Shown: positions 23,603 to 32,008, counted from the stretch's first letter. The stretch: DNA of 64,000 nucleotides from Dyadobacter sp. (GCF_017744695.1 NZ_JAGIAS010000012.1:124001-188000), one strand, 5' to 3'. The notes: generated by a model not told the origin, from the sequence alone. Program-made: numbers and translations.

Positions 23603-25213
23603 TCAGGTTTGTTCCAGGAGCTTCCTGGCAGCTTTGATACCCTGATAAAAGCCCTCCTCGAATATACTCACACCAGCCAGATCGGTGTGTGCGAAATGAA
23701 TAGCCGCGCCGACGCTCTTCGAAAGTGCCTTTCTCACCTCACCGGTGACCATCCCCGGCCGCGGCTGCACCATGGCGTGGCCCCAGAGCATGATATCGAT
23801 ACGCTCTGTCCGCTCCCGGATGTCGGGATGCACGCGTTGCAGGTCGGCAAGTACTTTTTCCGCCCAGAATGCGTGTCCGGCACGAAACGCTTCCCTGCGT
23901 GCGACCTCGGGCGAGGTGTGCGTGAGCGGGAGGTAGTAAGTAAGGTTTCGCCGCTCCTTCCGTTGCTGTACCTGCTGGTGGGTAGCATCCACATAGCCCA
24001 ATGAAGCACTTCCGTAAATCACATTATCCCAACTGGCGGGCTGGCCACCGCGTTCATGCAAGTCGCCGACGGTCAGATTTGCGACCATCCAGGGTACGTA
24101 GCGAAAATGATCGGTTACCGCTTTCCCCCGTTCGGTATCTCCCAAAAGCCGGGCAGCAACGAATTGCGGCACCGCCAGAATGCAATGCCTGGCCTTCAAC
24201 CCTCTGAGCTGTCGCGAGGCGACATCAAGGTAGCTGACTTTCACACCGTCCGCCGTAGCATTGACGGACGTTGCCAATGCTCCGGTAGCAATTTTGCCGT
24301 CGAGATTCTGACGCAGCGCCTCGATCAGGAACCCGTTTCCCTGCTCCCAGGTAAGTACGTCGTTATATGCCGCATTGGCCGCTTTGCCTTTTCTGGAAGC
24401 AAAGTAATGAATCCCTGCCCAGGCGCTCACTACATCGTAAGGAGTGCCAAAATCGTCGCGGGTACAGTAATCGATGTACCAACGAATGTATTCGCTCGTC
24501 AAATGCTGGCTGTCCAACCACGCTTTCATCGTCACGCGGTCGAGCGCGCGCAGCGATTCGTCGCGGCTCGAAGTATCGACCGGAATACTGAATGCATCGA
24601 GGCCGTCGGAGCCTTTTAGCTTTTTGAAATGATCGATGAGGGAAAAGAACTTTTTGAATTCAGCCAGCTCGGCCGCATTCAGCCCGAAGTTCGGGATCAG
24701 GCCCTCCTGCCAATGGCCGTTGATGTACAAACGTTCCTCGGGATCGTGGCAGAGGTAAAATTCGTCGTATACGGGCAAACCGGCCTGGTCATAGCCGGTT
24801 ATCACTTTGGCTTCTTCCAAAAATGAGAGGTATTCGGTCAGGTTATTGTTCGGCACCGGCACATAATGCGCTCCCCAGGGATATCTGGAAAATGCATTGC
24901 GCCCCGAAGCCGCATTACCACCGGGTTGCTGTTCCAGATCGAGCACGATAAGGTCCTTTATCCCCTGTTGCGACAGGTACCTTGCCGCCGACAAACCGCT
25001 CACCCCCGCACCAATTATCACCACTTCCCTGGTTTCGTATTCCGCAGGCGGATTGAAACTGTGGTCGCGCAGTAAATGTCCCGCCGCAGCCGAAGCGCCC
25101 ACTATCTCCCCGGGAATAACTGTGCTACCATTCCTTTTCTCACTGCAGGCATGCAGGAGCGGAGCGGCAACGGCCATGCCGGCGGTTAGTCTGATGAATT
25201 CGTCCCTTCTCAT
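23603..25213 (-). CDS. Exported FAD-dependent amine oxidase-like protein
   Basis: The 536-aa product begins MRRDEFIRLTAGMAVAAPLLHAC, which looks like a twin-arginine signal ending in a possible lipobox Cys. An FAD-binding motif EVVIIGAGVSGLSAARYL follows, then QQPGGNAASGRN and a C-terminal flavin segment (FAHTDLAGVSIFEEGF). It resembles flavin monoamine oxidases and related dehydrogenases. The start overlaps the stop of the aminopropyltransferase gene as ATGA (25210-25213), so the two are translationally coupled. An amine oxidase beside polyamine-type enzymes suggests oxidation of the product, but the activity is not shown. A start at 25234 is possible and less likely. Confidence 0.85.
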   Translation of the reverse strand: MRRDEFIRLTAGMAVAAPLLHACSEKRNGSTVIPGEIVGASAAAGHLLRDHSFNPPAEYETREVVIIGAGVSGLSAARYLSQQGIKDLIVLDLEQQPGGNAASGRNAFSRYPWGAHYVPVPNNNLTEYLSFLEEAKVITGYDQAGLPVYDEFYLCHDPEERLYINGHWQEGLIPNFGLNAAELAEFKKFFSLIDHFKKLKGSDGLDAFSIPVDTSSRDESLRALDRVTMKAWLDSQHLTSEYIRWYIDYCTRDDFGTPYDVVSAWAGIHYFASRKGKAANAAYNDVLTWEQGNGFLIEALRQNLDGKIATGALATSVNATADGVKVSYLDVASRQLRGLKARHCILAVPQFVAARLLGDTERGKAVTDHFRYVPWMVANLTVGDLHERGGQPASWDNVIYGSASLGYVDATHQQVQQRKERRNLTYYLPLTHTSPEVARREAFRAGHAFWAEKVLADLQRVHPDIRERTERIDIMLWGHAMVQPRPGMVTGEVRKALSKSVGAAIHFAHTDLAGVSIFEEGFYQGIKAARKLLEQT

Positions 25214-26742
25214 TGATCCAGGTATTTGCCCCACTCCTTTTCAAAATAATTCACCAAAGCCTGGTTATTCAGCTTGTTCACTTCCAGCGGCTCGTGGGCC
25301 AGCATATCGGCGGGAAATTGCAGCATTTGCTCCATCACCGCCTGACTAATGTACTTTTTCTCGATCGCAAACGTGTCGGGAAGCTGATAACCTCCCGATT
25401 GCCGGGCCATGACATACCCCCATTCGCCGAATGACGGCACATAGTTATGATACGGAATTGTCTGAAAACCGGATGCTTTGAGCGTTTCATTGACACACCA
25501 GAAACTCTTAGGCGCCACATACGGCGACGTGCTTTGCACCACTGCCACCGCTTGCGGCGTCATGGCGGTTTTCAGCAATCGGTAAAACGCCGTAGTATAC
25601 AGCTTGCCGACCGAAAAGCCGGACGGGTCCGGGAAATCGATGATCACGCAATCGAACTGCTTTTTATTCTCTTTCAACCAGATAAATGCATCTGCATTCG
25701 TTACGGTCACCCGCGGATCTTTCAGCGAATGCCGGTTGATTTCGGCCAGAATATCCTGGGTGGTGAACAGCTTCGTCATCACCGGGTCGAGGTCCACAAG
25801 CTGCACTTTCTGGACTGATGGGTATTTCAATATCTCCCTGGCCGCCAGCCCGTCGCCCCCGCCGAGGATGAGCACGTTACGGGGCCCGGCGGCTGCTGTC
25901 ATCGCCGGATGCACGAGCGCCTCATGATAGCGGTACTCGTCGGCCGAACTGAATTGAAGGTTATTGTTCAGATACAGCCGGAGATCGTGCTTGTTTTTGG
26001 TGATCACGATCCGCTGGTAAGGTGTGGAGGTGGAATAAACAACGTGATCATTATAGGCGAGCGTCTCGCTGAAACTCATAATCTGCTCGGAGAAAATGAA
26101 TGCCGCCACCTCGGCGATCAGGATCAGAATGCCGCTGAAGCGGATAGCCGTAACGCTCCTCACTTCCCCGGCGAAATACCGGCAGAGGTATAACCCTACG
26201 CCTACATTCAGCAAACCGAAGAACAAACTCGTGCGGATCAGCCCGAGGTACGGCACAAAAATCAGCGGGAAGATCAGCGAGGCCAGCAATGCCCCGATAT
26301 AGTCATAGGTAAAAACCCTGCTCACCAGCTCGGCGAACTCCACCTTATCCTTCAAAATCCGCAGGAGAAGCGGTATCTCAATCCCTACCAGAATACCGGT
26401 CACCCCTACCAGCGCATATAACACGGGTTGGAAACTGAATGCGAGCGGGAACACGAGAAACAGCAGGATCGCACTGAAACCGCCCACCAGCCCGACCAGC
26501 AGTTCTATCCTTATAAACCATTCGAGCAGATCGTCATTGAAAAACCGGGAGAGGTAAGACCCTATCCCCATTGAAAAAAGGTACACGCCGATGATGATAC
26601 TGAACTGCGTGACGCTGTCACCCAGCAGGTAACTTGCCAGCGTTCCCGCAACCAGTTCGTAAATCAATCCGCACGTAGCGATGATGAACACCGCCACGAG
26701 CAGCACCCACTGCGCACTGTTCCTGCCTGCCGTATTTTTCAT
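25210..26742 (-). CDS. Membrane-embedded spermidine-synthase-like aminopropyltransferase
   Basis: The 510-aa protein has about seven membrane segments in residues 10-225 and then a cytoplasmic spermidine-synthase-type domain. YQRIVIT (242-248), YHEALVHPA (272-280), the nucleotide-binding GGGDG (294-298), LVDLDP and the catalytic-type IIDFPDP are visible. Known enzymes of this fold transfer an aminopropyl group from decarboxylated S-adenosylmethionine to an amine. A fused membrane half is common in genomic annotations but has poorly known products. It starts next to the DUF350 stop without any gap and shares an operon with a SpeD-like gene, which could supply its donor. Confidence 0.88.
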   Translation of the reverse strand: MKNTAGRNSAQWVLLVAVFIIATCGLIYELVAGTLASYLLGDSVTQFSIIIGVYLFSMGIGSYLSRFFNDDLLEWFIRIELLVGLVGGFSAILLFLVFPLAFSFQPVLYALVGVTGILVGIEIPLLLRILKDKVEFAELVSRVFTYDYIGALLASLIFPLIFVPYLGLIRTSLFFGLLNVGVGLYLCRYFAGEVRSVTAIRFSGILILIAEVAAFIFSEQIMSFSETLAYNDHVVYSTSTPYQRIVITKNKHDLRLYLNNNLQFSSADEYRYHEALVHPAMTAAAGPRNVLILGGGDGLAAREILKYPSVQKVQLVDLDPVMTKLFTTQDILAEINRHSLKDPRVTVTNADAFIWLKENKKQFDCVIIDFPDPSGFSVGKLYTTAFYRLLKTAMTPQAVAVVQSTSPYVAPKSFWCVNETLKASGFQTIPYHNYVPSFGEWGYVMARQSGGYQLPDTFAIEKKYISQAVMEQMLQFPADMLAHEPLEVNKLNNQALVNYFEKEWGKYLDQ

Positions 26743-26949
26743 TTACCCGTGAATTGCCGACGCGATGATAATGGCAATCGCCAGCATGAAAAAGCCCGCG
26801 AAGATGGCCAGCGCCACGTTCTTGTTTTCCATGATTTCCCGCCGGAGGTTATGCTTCGGAGTGAGTATTTCAATAGCGGCAAATGTGACAAACAGGACCA
26901 ATATGCCTATGCCCGAGTACACGAGCGAGCTGATGATGTATTGTTGCAT
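26743..26949 (-). CDS. DUF350 family small membrane protein
   Basis: The 68-aa protein has two membrane segments (about 7-26 and 46-66) joined by an ITPKHNLRREIMENKNVALAI-type loop typical of a half DUF350 unit. The family includes E. coli YjfL and recurs with glutathionylspermidine-synthetase-like, AdoMet decarboxylase-like and spermidine-synthase-like genes in other bacteria, but its function is unknown. Here it abuts the aminopropyltransferase gene directly. Confidence 0.85.
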   Translation of the reverse strand: MQQYIISSLVYSGIGILVLFVTFAAIEILTPKHNLRREIMENKNVALAIFAGFFMLAIAIIIASAIHG

Positions 26950-26973
26950 CGATATATGTTTAGGTTTGAATGA

Positions 26974-27162
26974 CTATTTATGGTGCATGATGCCGTTGCT
27001 GTGCGAGATTCCGCTGGAACTCCATTGCTCCTGGTTATCAAACGATAAAATCCGGTCGCCATACAGATTGGCGTACGCCAGCCAGGCCAGCAGTACCGCC
27101 ACGTACACAAAGTACCATTTCATCGGCAAGAGTTCTTTTAAAAGTTCTTTCATGTTTTTCAT
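26974..27162 (-). CDS. 62-aa single-pass membrane protein
   Basis: The product has an amphipathic N-terminus (MKNMKELLKELL), one membrane segment (about 15-31, WYFVYVAVLLAWLAYANLY) and a polar His- and Ser-rich tail (GISHSNGIMHHK). It lies three bases from the DUF4178 stop and 24 bases before DUF350, a spacing that strongly suggests a real gene in the operon. I know no family for it. Confidence 0.7.
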   Translation of the reverse strand: MKNMKELLKELLPMKWYFVYVAVLLAWLAYANLYGDRILSFDNQEQWSSSGISHSNGIMHHK

Positions 27163-27165
27163 GTT

Positions 27166-29043
27166 TTAGGAATTGGCAAACTCACTGTTAGCCCAGCGTG
27201 CACTTTCTGAATAGTACCTTATAGTCCCCATGATCGCCGGCCACAGGAAAAGCAATATGACCACAATCCAGATGTTCCGGTACGTGGTGACATCGTACAC
27301 CAGCTTTCCGGTGAACAGCCCCGCCCGGGTATATTGATTTGAATCCCGACTGGCTGTCATTTGCAGGAAGTAAGTTCCGGCAGGTATCTTGGTGAAATGG
27401 ATGGTTTGGTTCTGGGAACCTTCCGTCCAGTATTCACCGTCTTCGGTACCGGAATAAAACTCGATACCCTCCTCGGCGCTGTATTCATTACCGTTTACGG
27501 CATTGACGAGCGTTGCATTAAGCTCTAACCAGGTATTGCTCAGCGGCGCGTTAAAATCCAGTTCAAGGTTACTGCTGCTTTTCTCCAGATCGAATTTGGG
27601 GGAAATAAAAAGCTGTGTGTTCAGCGAATCCGAAAAGGTATACTCGGAGTTAAAAATCACACGATTGGTGTGCGTGCTGCCTGTCAGTATCTGCACCAGC
27701 ATCGCGAGCAGCAATGCAATTCCGCCCGATTTCACGATCGTTTCGGTACTCACATTGACGAATGATGGCTGCGCTGGAGCAATGCCCGCACGCTCGAGAA
27801 GCGAGCTGGTGGTTTGCTCGGCAATCACTCCACGCGGCACATATTTCCCTCTGAACCAGGTAACCCGCTTTTTGTGATCTTTCTCGATGCTTAGTATCTC
27901 CGGCGGAGCAATGTAGTCCATCGACTCCGTTTTCTCATGGTTCGAAAATACATTGCCGGGAAACTCGCCCAGTGCATAAAGAATGCGGTAATGGTATTTG
28001 GAATAACGCCTGAATTCCCGCTTATCAAAAATAATGCGGTGCAGCCTTGCGTCGGTCGGCTTCGGTGCATGCCGGGTTTCTTTCAGGTAAGTCCAATGCC
28101 CGTCCGACTCGGTGAGAAACATAAACCCGTGAAGCCTACTGTAAAGGGTGTATTCATGCCAGTAATCGGTACGCGAATTGGTGTCATATTTATGGGCAAG
28201 ACCCACTACTTGGTAGTCTCCGCCTTCAATGGTAATGCCGTCGCCGATATCGAAACAAAATTCCTGATTATAAGTATGCAGGGCTCCGTGCGTAGCGTAT
28301 TCTCCGCCGGCGTACGAATGCCGCGTTCCGCATTTGCCGCAAACCCAGCTCTGCCCGTACGGATAGGTTAGCACAAGGCTTTCAGCATTGCAGGTGCGAC
28401 AGGCAAAAACCTTCCCTTCCAGCCCGGTCTCCCTAGTATTACCCAGAAAAAGCAGTTCCGGTTCCACGTCGTAGCAAGCAAATGCGATGGCTAACGTTTC
28501 ATTGTACGCGACCAGCTCCACATGTTCTGTATCGGAAGTTGCGTCAATACTATTATGCCGGTCGGGCAAGGCCGGAACATGCACATTGCCTTCAATTTCC
28601 ATCGCGCGGCTTTCGTTCCGGGATGTTACCCAGAACTCCCGGTCGTCAGGCAGGTTCAACATCTGCCCATCGGACCTGAATTTCCGGGCTATGGTCGCAT
28701 CATTGAACGGCAGCGCCTCGCAGATTGTGTACATTCCATAACCTTCTGCTAAATGGCGCGCTAGACCATCGTTGCAGTCGAGCGTCCAGTAATTGTAGGC
28801 TTGATCTTCGAAAAGTACTCGCAGCCTGCCAGTGACGGTAAACGCGACGTCTTTCCAGTTTCCTGTAGTACCGGGCTGAATAACATCAGCGGAGGACTGA
28901 ATTGTCTCCATTTTGACTTCCGTCAAGTCATCTCCCGCGCGGTACCACACTTTTCCGCAGCCGCACCCAGCCAGATTGTTGCCTCCCTGAAAATACACCG
29001 GTTTGCCGCAGGATGGGCAAATCGCAAGTTTGCTGGTTCCCAT
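27166..29043 (-). CDS. DUF4178 protein with zinc ribbons and C-terminal membrane segments
   Basis: The 625-aa product opens with a zinc-ribbon-like pattern (CPSCGKP ... CGCG), has a DUF4178 beta-rich unit (about 45-200), a second zinc ribbon (CRTCNAE ... CGKCGTRH, about 224-255) and a second DUF4178 unit (about 265-400). Two hydrophobic segments flank an extracytoplasmic beta domain (about 455-475 and 595-612). DUF4178 is repeatedly found near DUF350 and SpeD-like genes, but no activity is established. It starts two bases after the SpeD-like gene. A scaffold or substrate-binding role at the membrane is inference. Confidence 0.85.
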   Translation of the reverse strand: MGTSKLAICPSCGKPVYFQGGNNLAGCGCGKVWYRAGDDLTEVKMETIQSSADVIQPGTTGNWKDVAFTVTGRLRVLFEDQAYNYWTLDCNDGLARHLAEGYGMYTICEALPFNDATIARKFRSDGQMLNLPDDREFWVTSRNESRAMEIEGNVHVPALPDRHNSIDATSDTEHVELVAYNETLAIAFACYDVEPELLFLGNTRETGLEGKVFACRTCNAESLVLTYPYGQSWVCGKCGTRHSYAGGEYATHGALHTYNQEFCFDIGDGITIEGGDYQVVGLAHKYDTNSRTDYWHEYTLYSRLHGFMFLTESDGHWTYLKETRHAPKPTDARLHRIIFDKREFRRYSKYHYRILYALGEFPGNVFSNHEKTESMDYIAPPEILSIEKDHKKRVTWFRGKYVPRGVIAEQTTSSLLERAGIAPAQPSFVNVSTETIVKSGGIALLLAMLVQILTGSTHTNRVIFNSEYTFSDSLNTQLFISPKFDLEKSSSNLELDFNAPLSNTWLELNATLVNAVNGNEYSAEEGIEFYSGTEDGEYWTEGSQNQTIHFTKIPAGTYFLQMTASRDSNQYTRAGLFTGKLVYDVTTYRNIWIVVILLFLWPAIMGTIRYYSESARWANSEFANS

Positions 29044-29045
29044 GG

Positions 29046-29429
29046 TTATCGGGTGATTTGGTTTTCAGAAACAACTTCGGCTTCGAAATAGGCAGTAACC
29101 CGGTCGAAAATAGCCCGTACGGTGCCATTGTTGACCCGCTGAAAATTGCTCAGGTAAATATCCAGGTTAACTTTGCCGAATTCCGGCCAGGTATGCACCG
29201 AGAGGTGGCTTTCACTGAGACAAATAATACCCGTAAAGCCGCCTGGTTCGAAATCATGGTATACCTCGCCCAGTTTTTGCAGGTCAAACGTGCGGGTGAG
29301 ATCGTCGGCCAGGCTCTTAAAACCGTCGTGTCCGGCCAATAAGGCCGTTTTGTCGGAATGGAGCGTGGCAATAAGGTGCAATCCGGGAGTATAAGTTTCC
29401 AATAGAGACAGGTCTTTGATAACAAGCAA
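29046..29429 (-). CDS. speD: S-adenosylmethionine decarboxylase (SpeD)-like pyruvoyl enzyme
   Basis: The protein carries the self-processing motif LSESHLSVHTWPEFG; cleavage before the second Ser (Ser74 from this start) would make the pyruvoyl group. GLHLIATL near the N-terminus is typical. The Cys that normally follows (in LFTCG of well-studied bacterial enzymes) is absent: the sequence continues LDIYLSNFQ. SpeD homologs can have switched to ornithine or arginine decarboxylation, so the substrate is open. No ATG start exists; TTG codons at 29456, 29429 and 29402 are candidates. I favour 29429 or 29402 because a promoter-like sequence ends at about 29460. It is the first gene of a seven-gene operon. 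Confidence 0.78.
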   Translation of the reverse strand: MLVIKDLSLLETYTPGLHLIATLHSDKTALLAGHDGFKSLADDLTRTFDLQKLGEVYHDFEPGGFTGIICLSESHLSVHTWPEFGKVNLDIYLSNFQRVNNGTVRAIFDRVTAYFEAEVVSENQITR

Positions 29430-29459
29430 TTTTATAAAAAACCCGGCAATGCGCAAGGT

Positions 29460-29490
29460 GTAATTTATTTAAATGGTTACTTGCGTGCAA
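29460..29490 (-). promoter_or_regulatory. Candidate promoter of the polyamine-type operon
   Basis: On the minus strand a TTG (29490-29488) is followed after 20 bases by TAAATTAC (29467-29460). This resembles the Bacteroidota -33 TTTG and -7 TAnnTTTG pattern only partly. A hairpin (GACAGGG/CCCTGTC, 29509-29515 with 29528-29534) lies farther upstream in the region shared with the divergent hydrolase gene. Confidence 0.25.
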
Positions 29491-29554
29491 CCATCGGGCA
29501 CATAACTTGACAGGGCAACTTGCCGGTCCCTGTCCGGGAATCGCGACATGATAT

Positions 29555-30439
29555 ATGAAACAACACATGGCATATTTCAACAAATTGATTCTGGGCTGGT
29601 TGTATGCCCTGATGTTCATCGCCGCCACAGCGTCCGCCCAAACGGCCACCTATGCGGATGCCAAGGAAACAACGCTCTTCGACGAATCGTACGGGCCACA
29701 TATCCTTCACAAGATGGACGTATACCTCCACCCGAAGCGCACGCGCGGGACACCGCTCGTGATCCTCGTGCATGGTGGCGGCTGGATGAACGGGGATAAG
29801 GAAGCCTGCAATTTCATGAAGGATTTCCTCTATCCGCAGGGCTTCAACATCATCAATATCAACTACCGGCTGGCCAACCAGACCGACTTGCATTATCAGG
29901 AAATCATGGACGATATTGACCTCGCCATCGCGCATATCCTCACCAGCGCCGACGAATGGCTCGTGCGCAAGGACAAATACATATTCTGGGGTGGCAGCGC
30001 CGGCGGCCACCTGGCAATGCTCTACACCTACAAATACGACCGCAACAATGTCATTGCCGCCGTCACCACACTCGGAGGCCCTACCCGCCTCGATGCCCCC
30101 GAAACCCTTAAAGGGGCCAAACAATCCGATCTCGAGGGCTTACTGCCCATCATCACGGGCGATCCCTGGAAACCCGGCGCATTTGCCCCGTCGTACCGGG
30201 CCGCCAGTCCGTATTATGCCCAAACCTTCAAGCCCACCTTGCTCATGCACGGCGAAGCAGACATGATCGTACCCGTAGCGCAAGCGCGCACGATGTACGC
30301 GCATTTGCAGGAATTGAAAGTACCTTCCGAACTCATTACGCTACCCAACGGCGGCCACGGCGGCGAAGGTACGCCACCGGAGATGGCCAGGCATATGGCC
30401 GGGAGGATTGTCGAGTGGGTGAAGAAATATGGTAGATAG
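29555..30439 (+). CDS. Exported alpha/beta hydrolase (carboxylesterase-like)
   Basis: The 294-aa product has a signal peptide (cleavage probably after ATASA) and the features of the HGGGW esterase group: oxyanion motif VHGGGWMNGD, nucleophile Ser in WGGSAGGHLAM, acid region GEADMIVPV and His in NGGHGGEG. It would act in the periplasm or on the surface on an acylated carbohydrate or a similar ester. It is divergent from the polyamine-type operon and overlaps the start region of the next hydrolase frame. No functional tie to the operon is visible. Confidence 0.88.
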   Translation: MKQHMAYFNKLILGWLYALMFIAATASAQTATYADAKETTLFDESYGPHILHKMDVYLHPKRTRGTPLVILVHGGGWMNGDKEACNFMKDFLYPQGFNIININYRLANQTDLHYQEIMDDIDLAIAHILTSADEWLVRKDKYIFWGGSAGGHLAMLYTYKYDRNNVIAAVTTLGGPTRLDAPETLKGAKQSDLEGLLPIITGDPWKPGAFAPSYRAASPYYAQTFKPTLLMHGEADMIVPVAQARTMYAHLQELKVPSELITLPNGGHGGEGTPPEMARHMAGRIVEWVKKYGR

Positions 30440-30452
30440 GAGATTTGTTACA

Positions 30453-31379
30453 ATGCGTACATTTTTAAAATTGTCTGTCCTTATACTTTTGCTTGGGTTC
30501 CCGGCCGGAGCACAATCCTTGTATTCCAGAGCGTTCGGAAAAGCAAGTGACGAACCAATCCTATTTTTGCATGGCGGCCCGGGCAGCAGCGCCGTCTACT
30601 TTGAAGCTACGACCGCCCAAAAACTCGCCGATGAAGGATTTTATGTAATCATTTACGACCGGCGCGGCGAAGGCAGGTCCAGGGACAGCACCGCCAGGAT
30701 GAACTACGAAGAGTTTTTCGAAGATTTAAACACCATTTATCAAAAGTACCACCTTAACCGCGCCCATATAATCGGTTTCAGTTTCGGTGGACTTGTTGCT
30801 ACGCTTTACGCGGAAAAACACCCTGAAAAAGTCAGGTCTGTTGTCCTCGCAAGCGCATTGGTTTCCCAGCAGGCGTCGTACAACACCATTCTCAAATCCG
30901 TTGAACGTATTTACCGGGATCAAAACGATTCGGCCAATCTCGCACAGGTAAATGCCATCAGGGAAATGGATAATAATTCCCTTCCTTACAGAACGGCTGT
31001 TTTTGCGCACGCCTCCAAAAATAGTTTTTTCAGCCTTCCAAAACCCGATTCGGAAGCCAGGCAAATCTATTCGACCTACCCAACCGACACATTAATCGCC
31101 CGGTACGTGAAAAACGAGCGGGCCGTGGAAACGCTCTGGAAAAATGAAGTTCGAAAGAACATCGATGTCACGCCAGTCTTGAAAAAACTCAGAAACAGGA
31201 AGGTCCCGGTATACGCCATTTACGGAAAACAGGATGGACTTTACTCAAAGAAACAGATTGCGTATTTGTCTCATATAACAGGTAAGTCGAGATTGGTTTA
31301 TCTCGATAACTGCTCACACACCTGCTTTATTGATCAACAGGCACGGTTTATCGGAGCGTTAAAGTCGCGGCTTAAATGA
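30453..31379 (+). CDS. Exported alpha/beta hydrolase (proline-iminopeptidase-like)
   Basis: The 308-aa product from the ATG at 30453 has a signal peptide (MRTFLKLSVLILLLGFPAGAQ). The alpha/beta hydrolase core shows oxyanion loop LFLHGGPGSSA, YDRRGEGRS, nucleophile elbow GFSFGGLVA, acid in YGKQDGLYS and a C-terminal His in DNCSHTCF. HGGPG is characteristic of the proline iminopeptidase branch, but many members have other substrates. It starts 13 bases after the preceding hydrolase stop, so the two are probably co-transcribed. Confidence 0.87.
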   Translation: MRTFLKLSVLILLLGFPAGAQSLYSRAFGKASDEPILFLHGGPGSSAVYFEATTAQKLADEGFYVIIYDRRGEGRSRDSTARMNYEEFFEDLNTIYQKYHLNRAHIIGFSFGGLVATLYAEKHPEKVRSVVLASALVSQQASYNTILKSVERIYRDQNDSANLAQVNAIREMDNNSLPYRTAVFAHASKNSFFSLPKPDSEARQIYSTYPTDTLIARYVKNERAVETLWKNEVRKNIDVTPVLKKLRNRKVPVYAIYGKQDGLYSKKQIAYLSHITGKSRLVYLDNCSHTCFIDQQARFIGALKSRLK

Positions 31380-31439
31380 AGCACATAAACAATTATCAAT
31401 CAGTGATTTACGGTAATACAATTAAAAAAAACACAGATC

Positions 31440-31481
31440 GTTACGCAAACTTTTACAACACGTTAACAAACTTTTACACCC
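31440..31481. promoter_or_regulatory. 12-bp direct repeat with 21-bp period, candidate LytTR-type site
   Basis: CAAACTTTTACA occurs at 31446-31457 and again at 31467-31478, each preceded by a GTTA. The period of 21 bp equals two helical turns, the geometry used by LytTR regulators. It is 86 bases upstream of the FKBP-like gene. A LytTR regulator is encoded elsewhere in the window, but binding is speculation. Confidence 0.4.
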
Positions 31482-31564
31482 ATCCGAACCATATCGCATC
31501 ACCTGACTGATATGTTTGAGACAAAACAGTTGAAAACGGCTTTTCTATTAAAGTACTTCAACAC

Positions 31565-32008
31565 ATGATCAGTATGCGCATCAATTCCAGCAAGTTGAAT
31601 TTCCTGACAGCACTTAAAAAAGCCCGCTTTTTCGTCCTTGCTTTCCTGCTCGTTTCCTGCATCTCCACTAAAATGCAGCAATCGGCCTCCGGCCTTCAAT
31701 ATACCATTTTAAAGAAAGGCAATGGCCCGAAGGCGAAAATCGGGCAGGAGGTCCTGCTTTTTGAAACGACAAGCTACCGGACGGGGCAGGTATTGTATTC
31801 CAATGAAAATACCACTACACCTGTGAAGGTCCTCATCGGTGGCAACCAGGCGACTAAGGCTGTCGATGAAGCGCTTATGGGAATGCAGGAGGGAGAAATT
31901 AAGCAGATTATCGCGCCGCCTTATCTGGTGAAGCGAAAGGAATATCCTTCCAATGTCCACCCCGACTCTGCGCTGGTGATTAAAATGATCCTGCACAAAA
32001 TTTTGTAG
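31565..32008 (+). CDS. FKBP-type peptidyl-prolyl isomerase-like lipoprotein, degenerate
   Basis: The 147-aa product has a lipoprotein signal with LLVSCIS at about residues 29-35 and a single FKBP domain (about 45-147: GLQYTILKKGNGPKAKIGQEVLLF, GMQEGEIKQIIAPPYL, PDSALVIKMILHKI). Several active-site positions depart from the family: the FDSS segment is YSNE, and the Trp that lines the pocket is missing (KAVDEALMGM in place of GWDEGLxGM). It may be a binding protein or weak isomerase in the periplasm. A start nine bases later is equally possible. Confidence 0.8.
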   Translation: MISMRINSSKLNFLTALKKARFFVLAFLLVSCISTKMQQSASGLQYTILKKGNGPKAKIGQEVLLFETTSYRTGQVLYSNENTTTPVKVLIGGNQATKAVDEALMGMQEGEIKQIIAPPYLVKRKEYPSNVHPDSALVIKMILHKIL

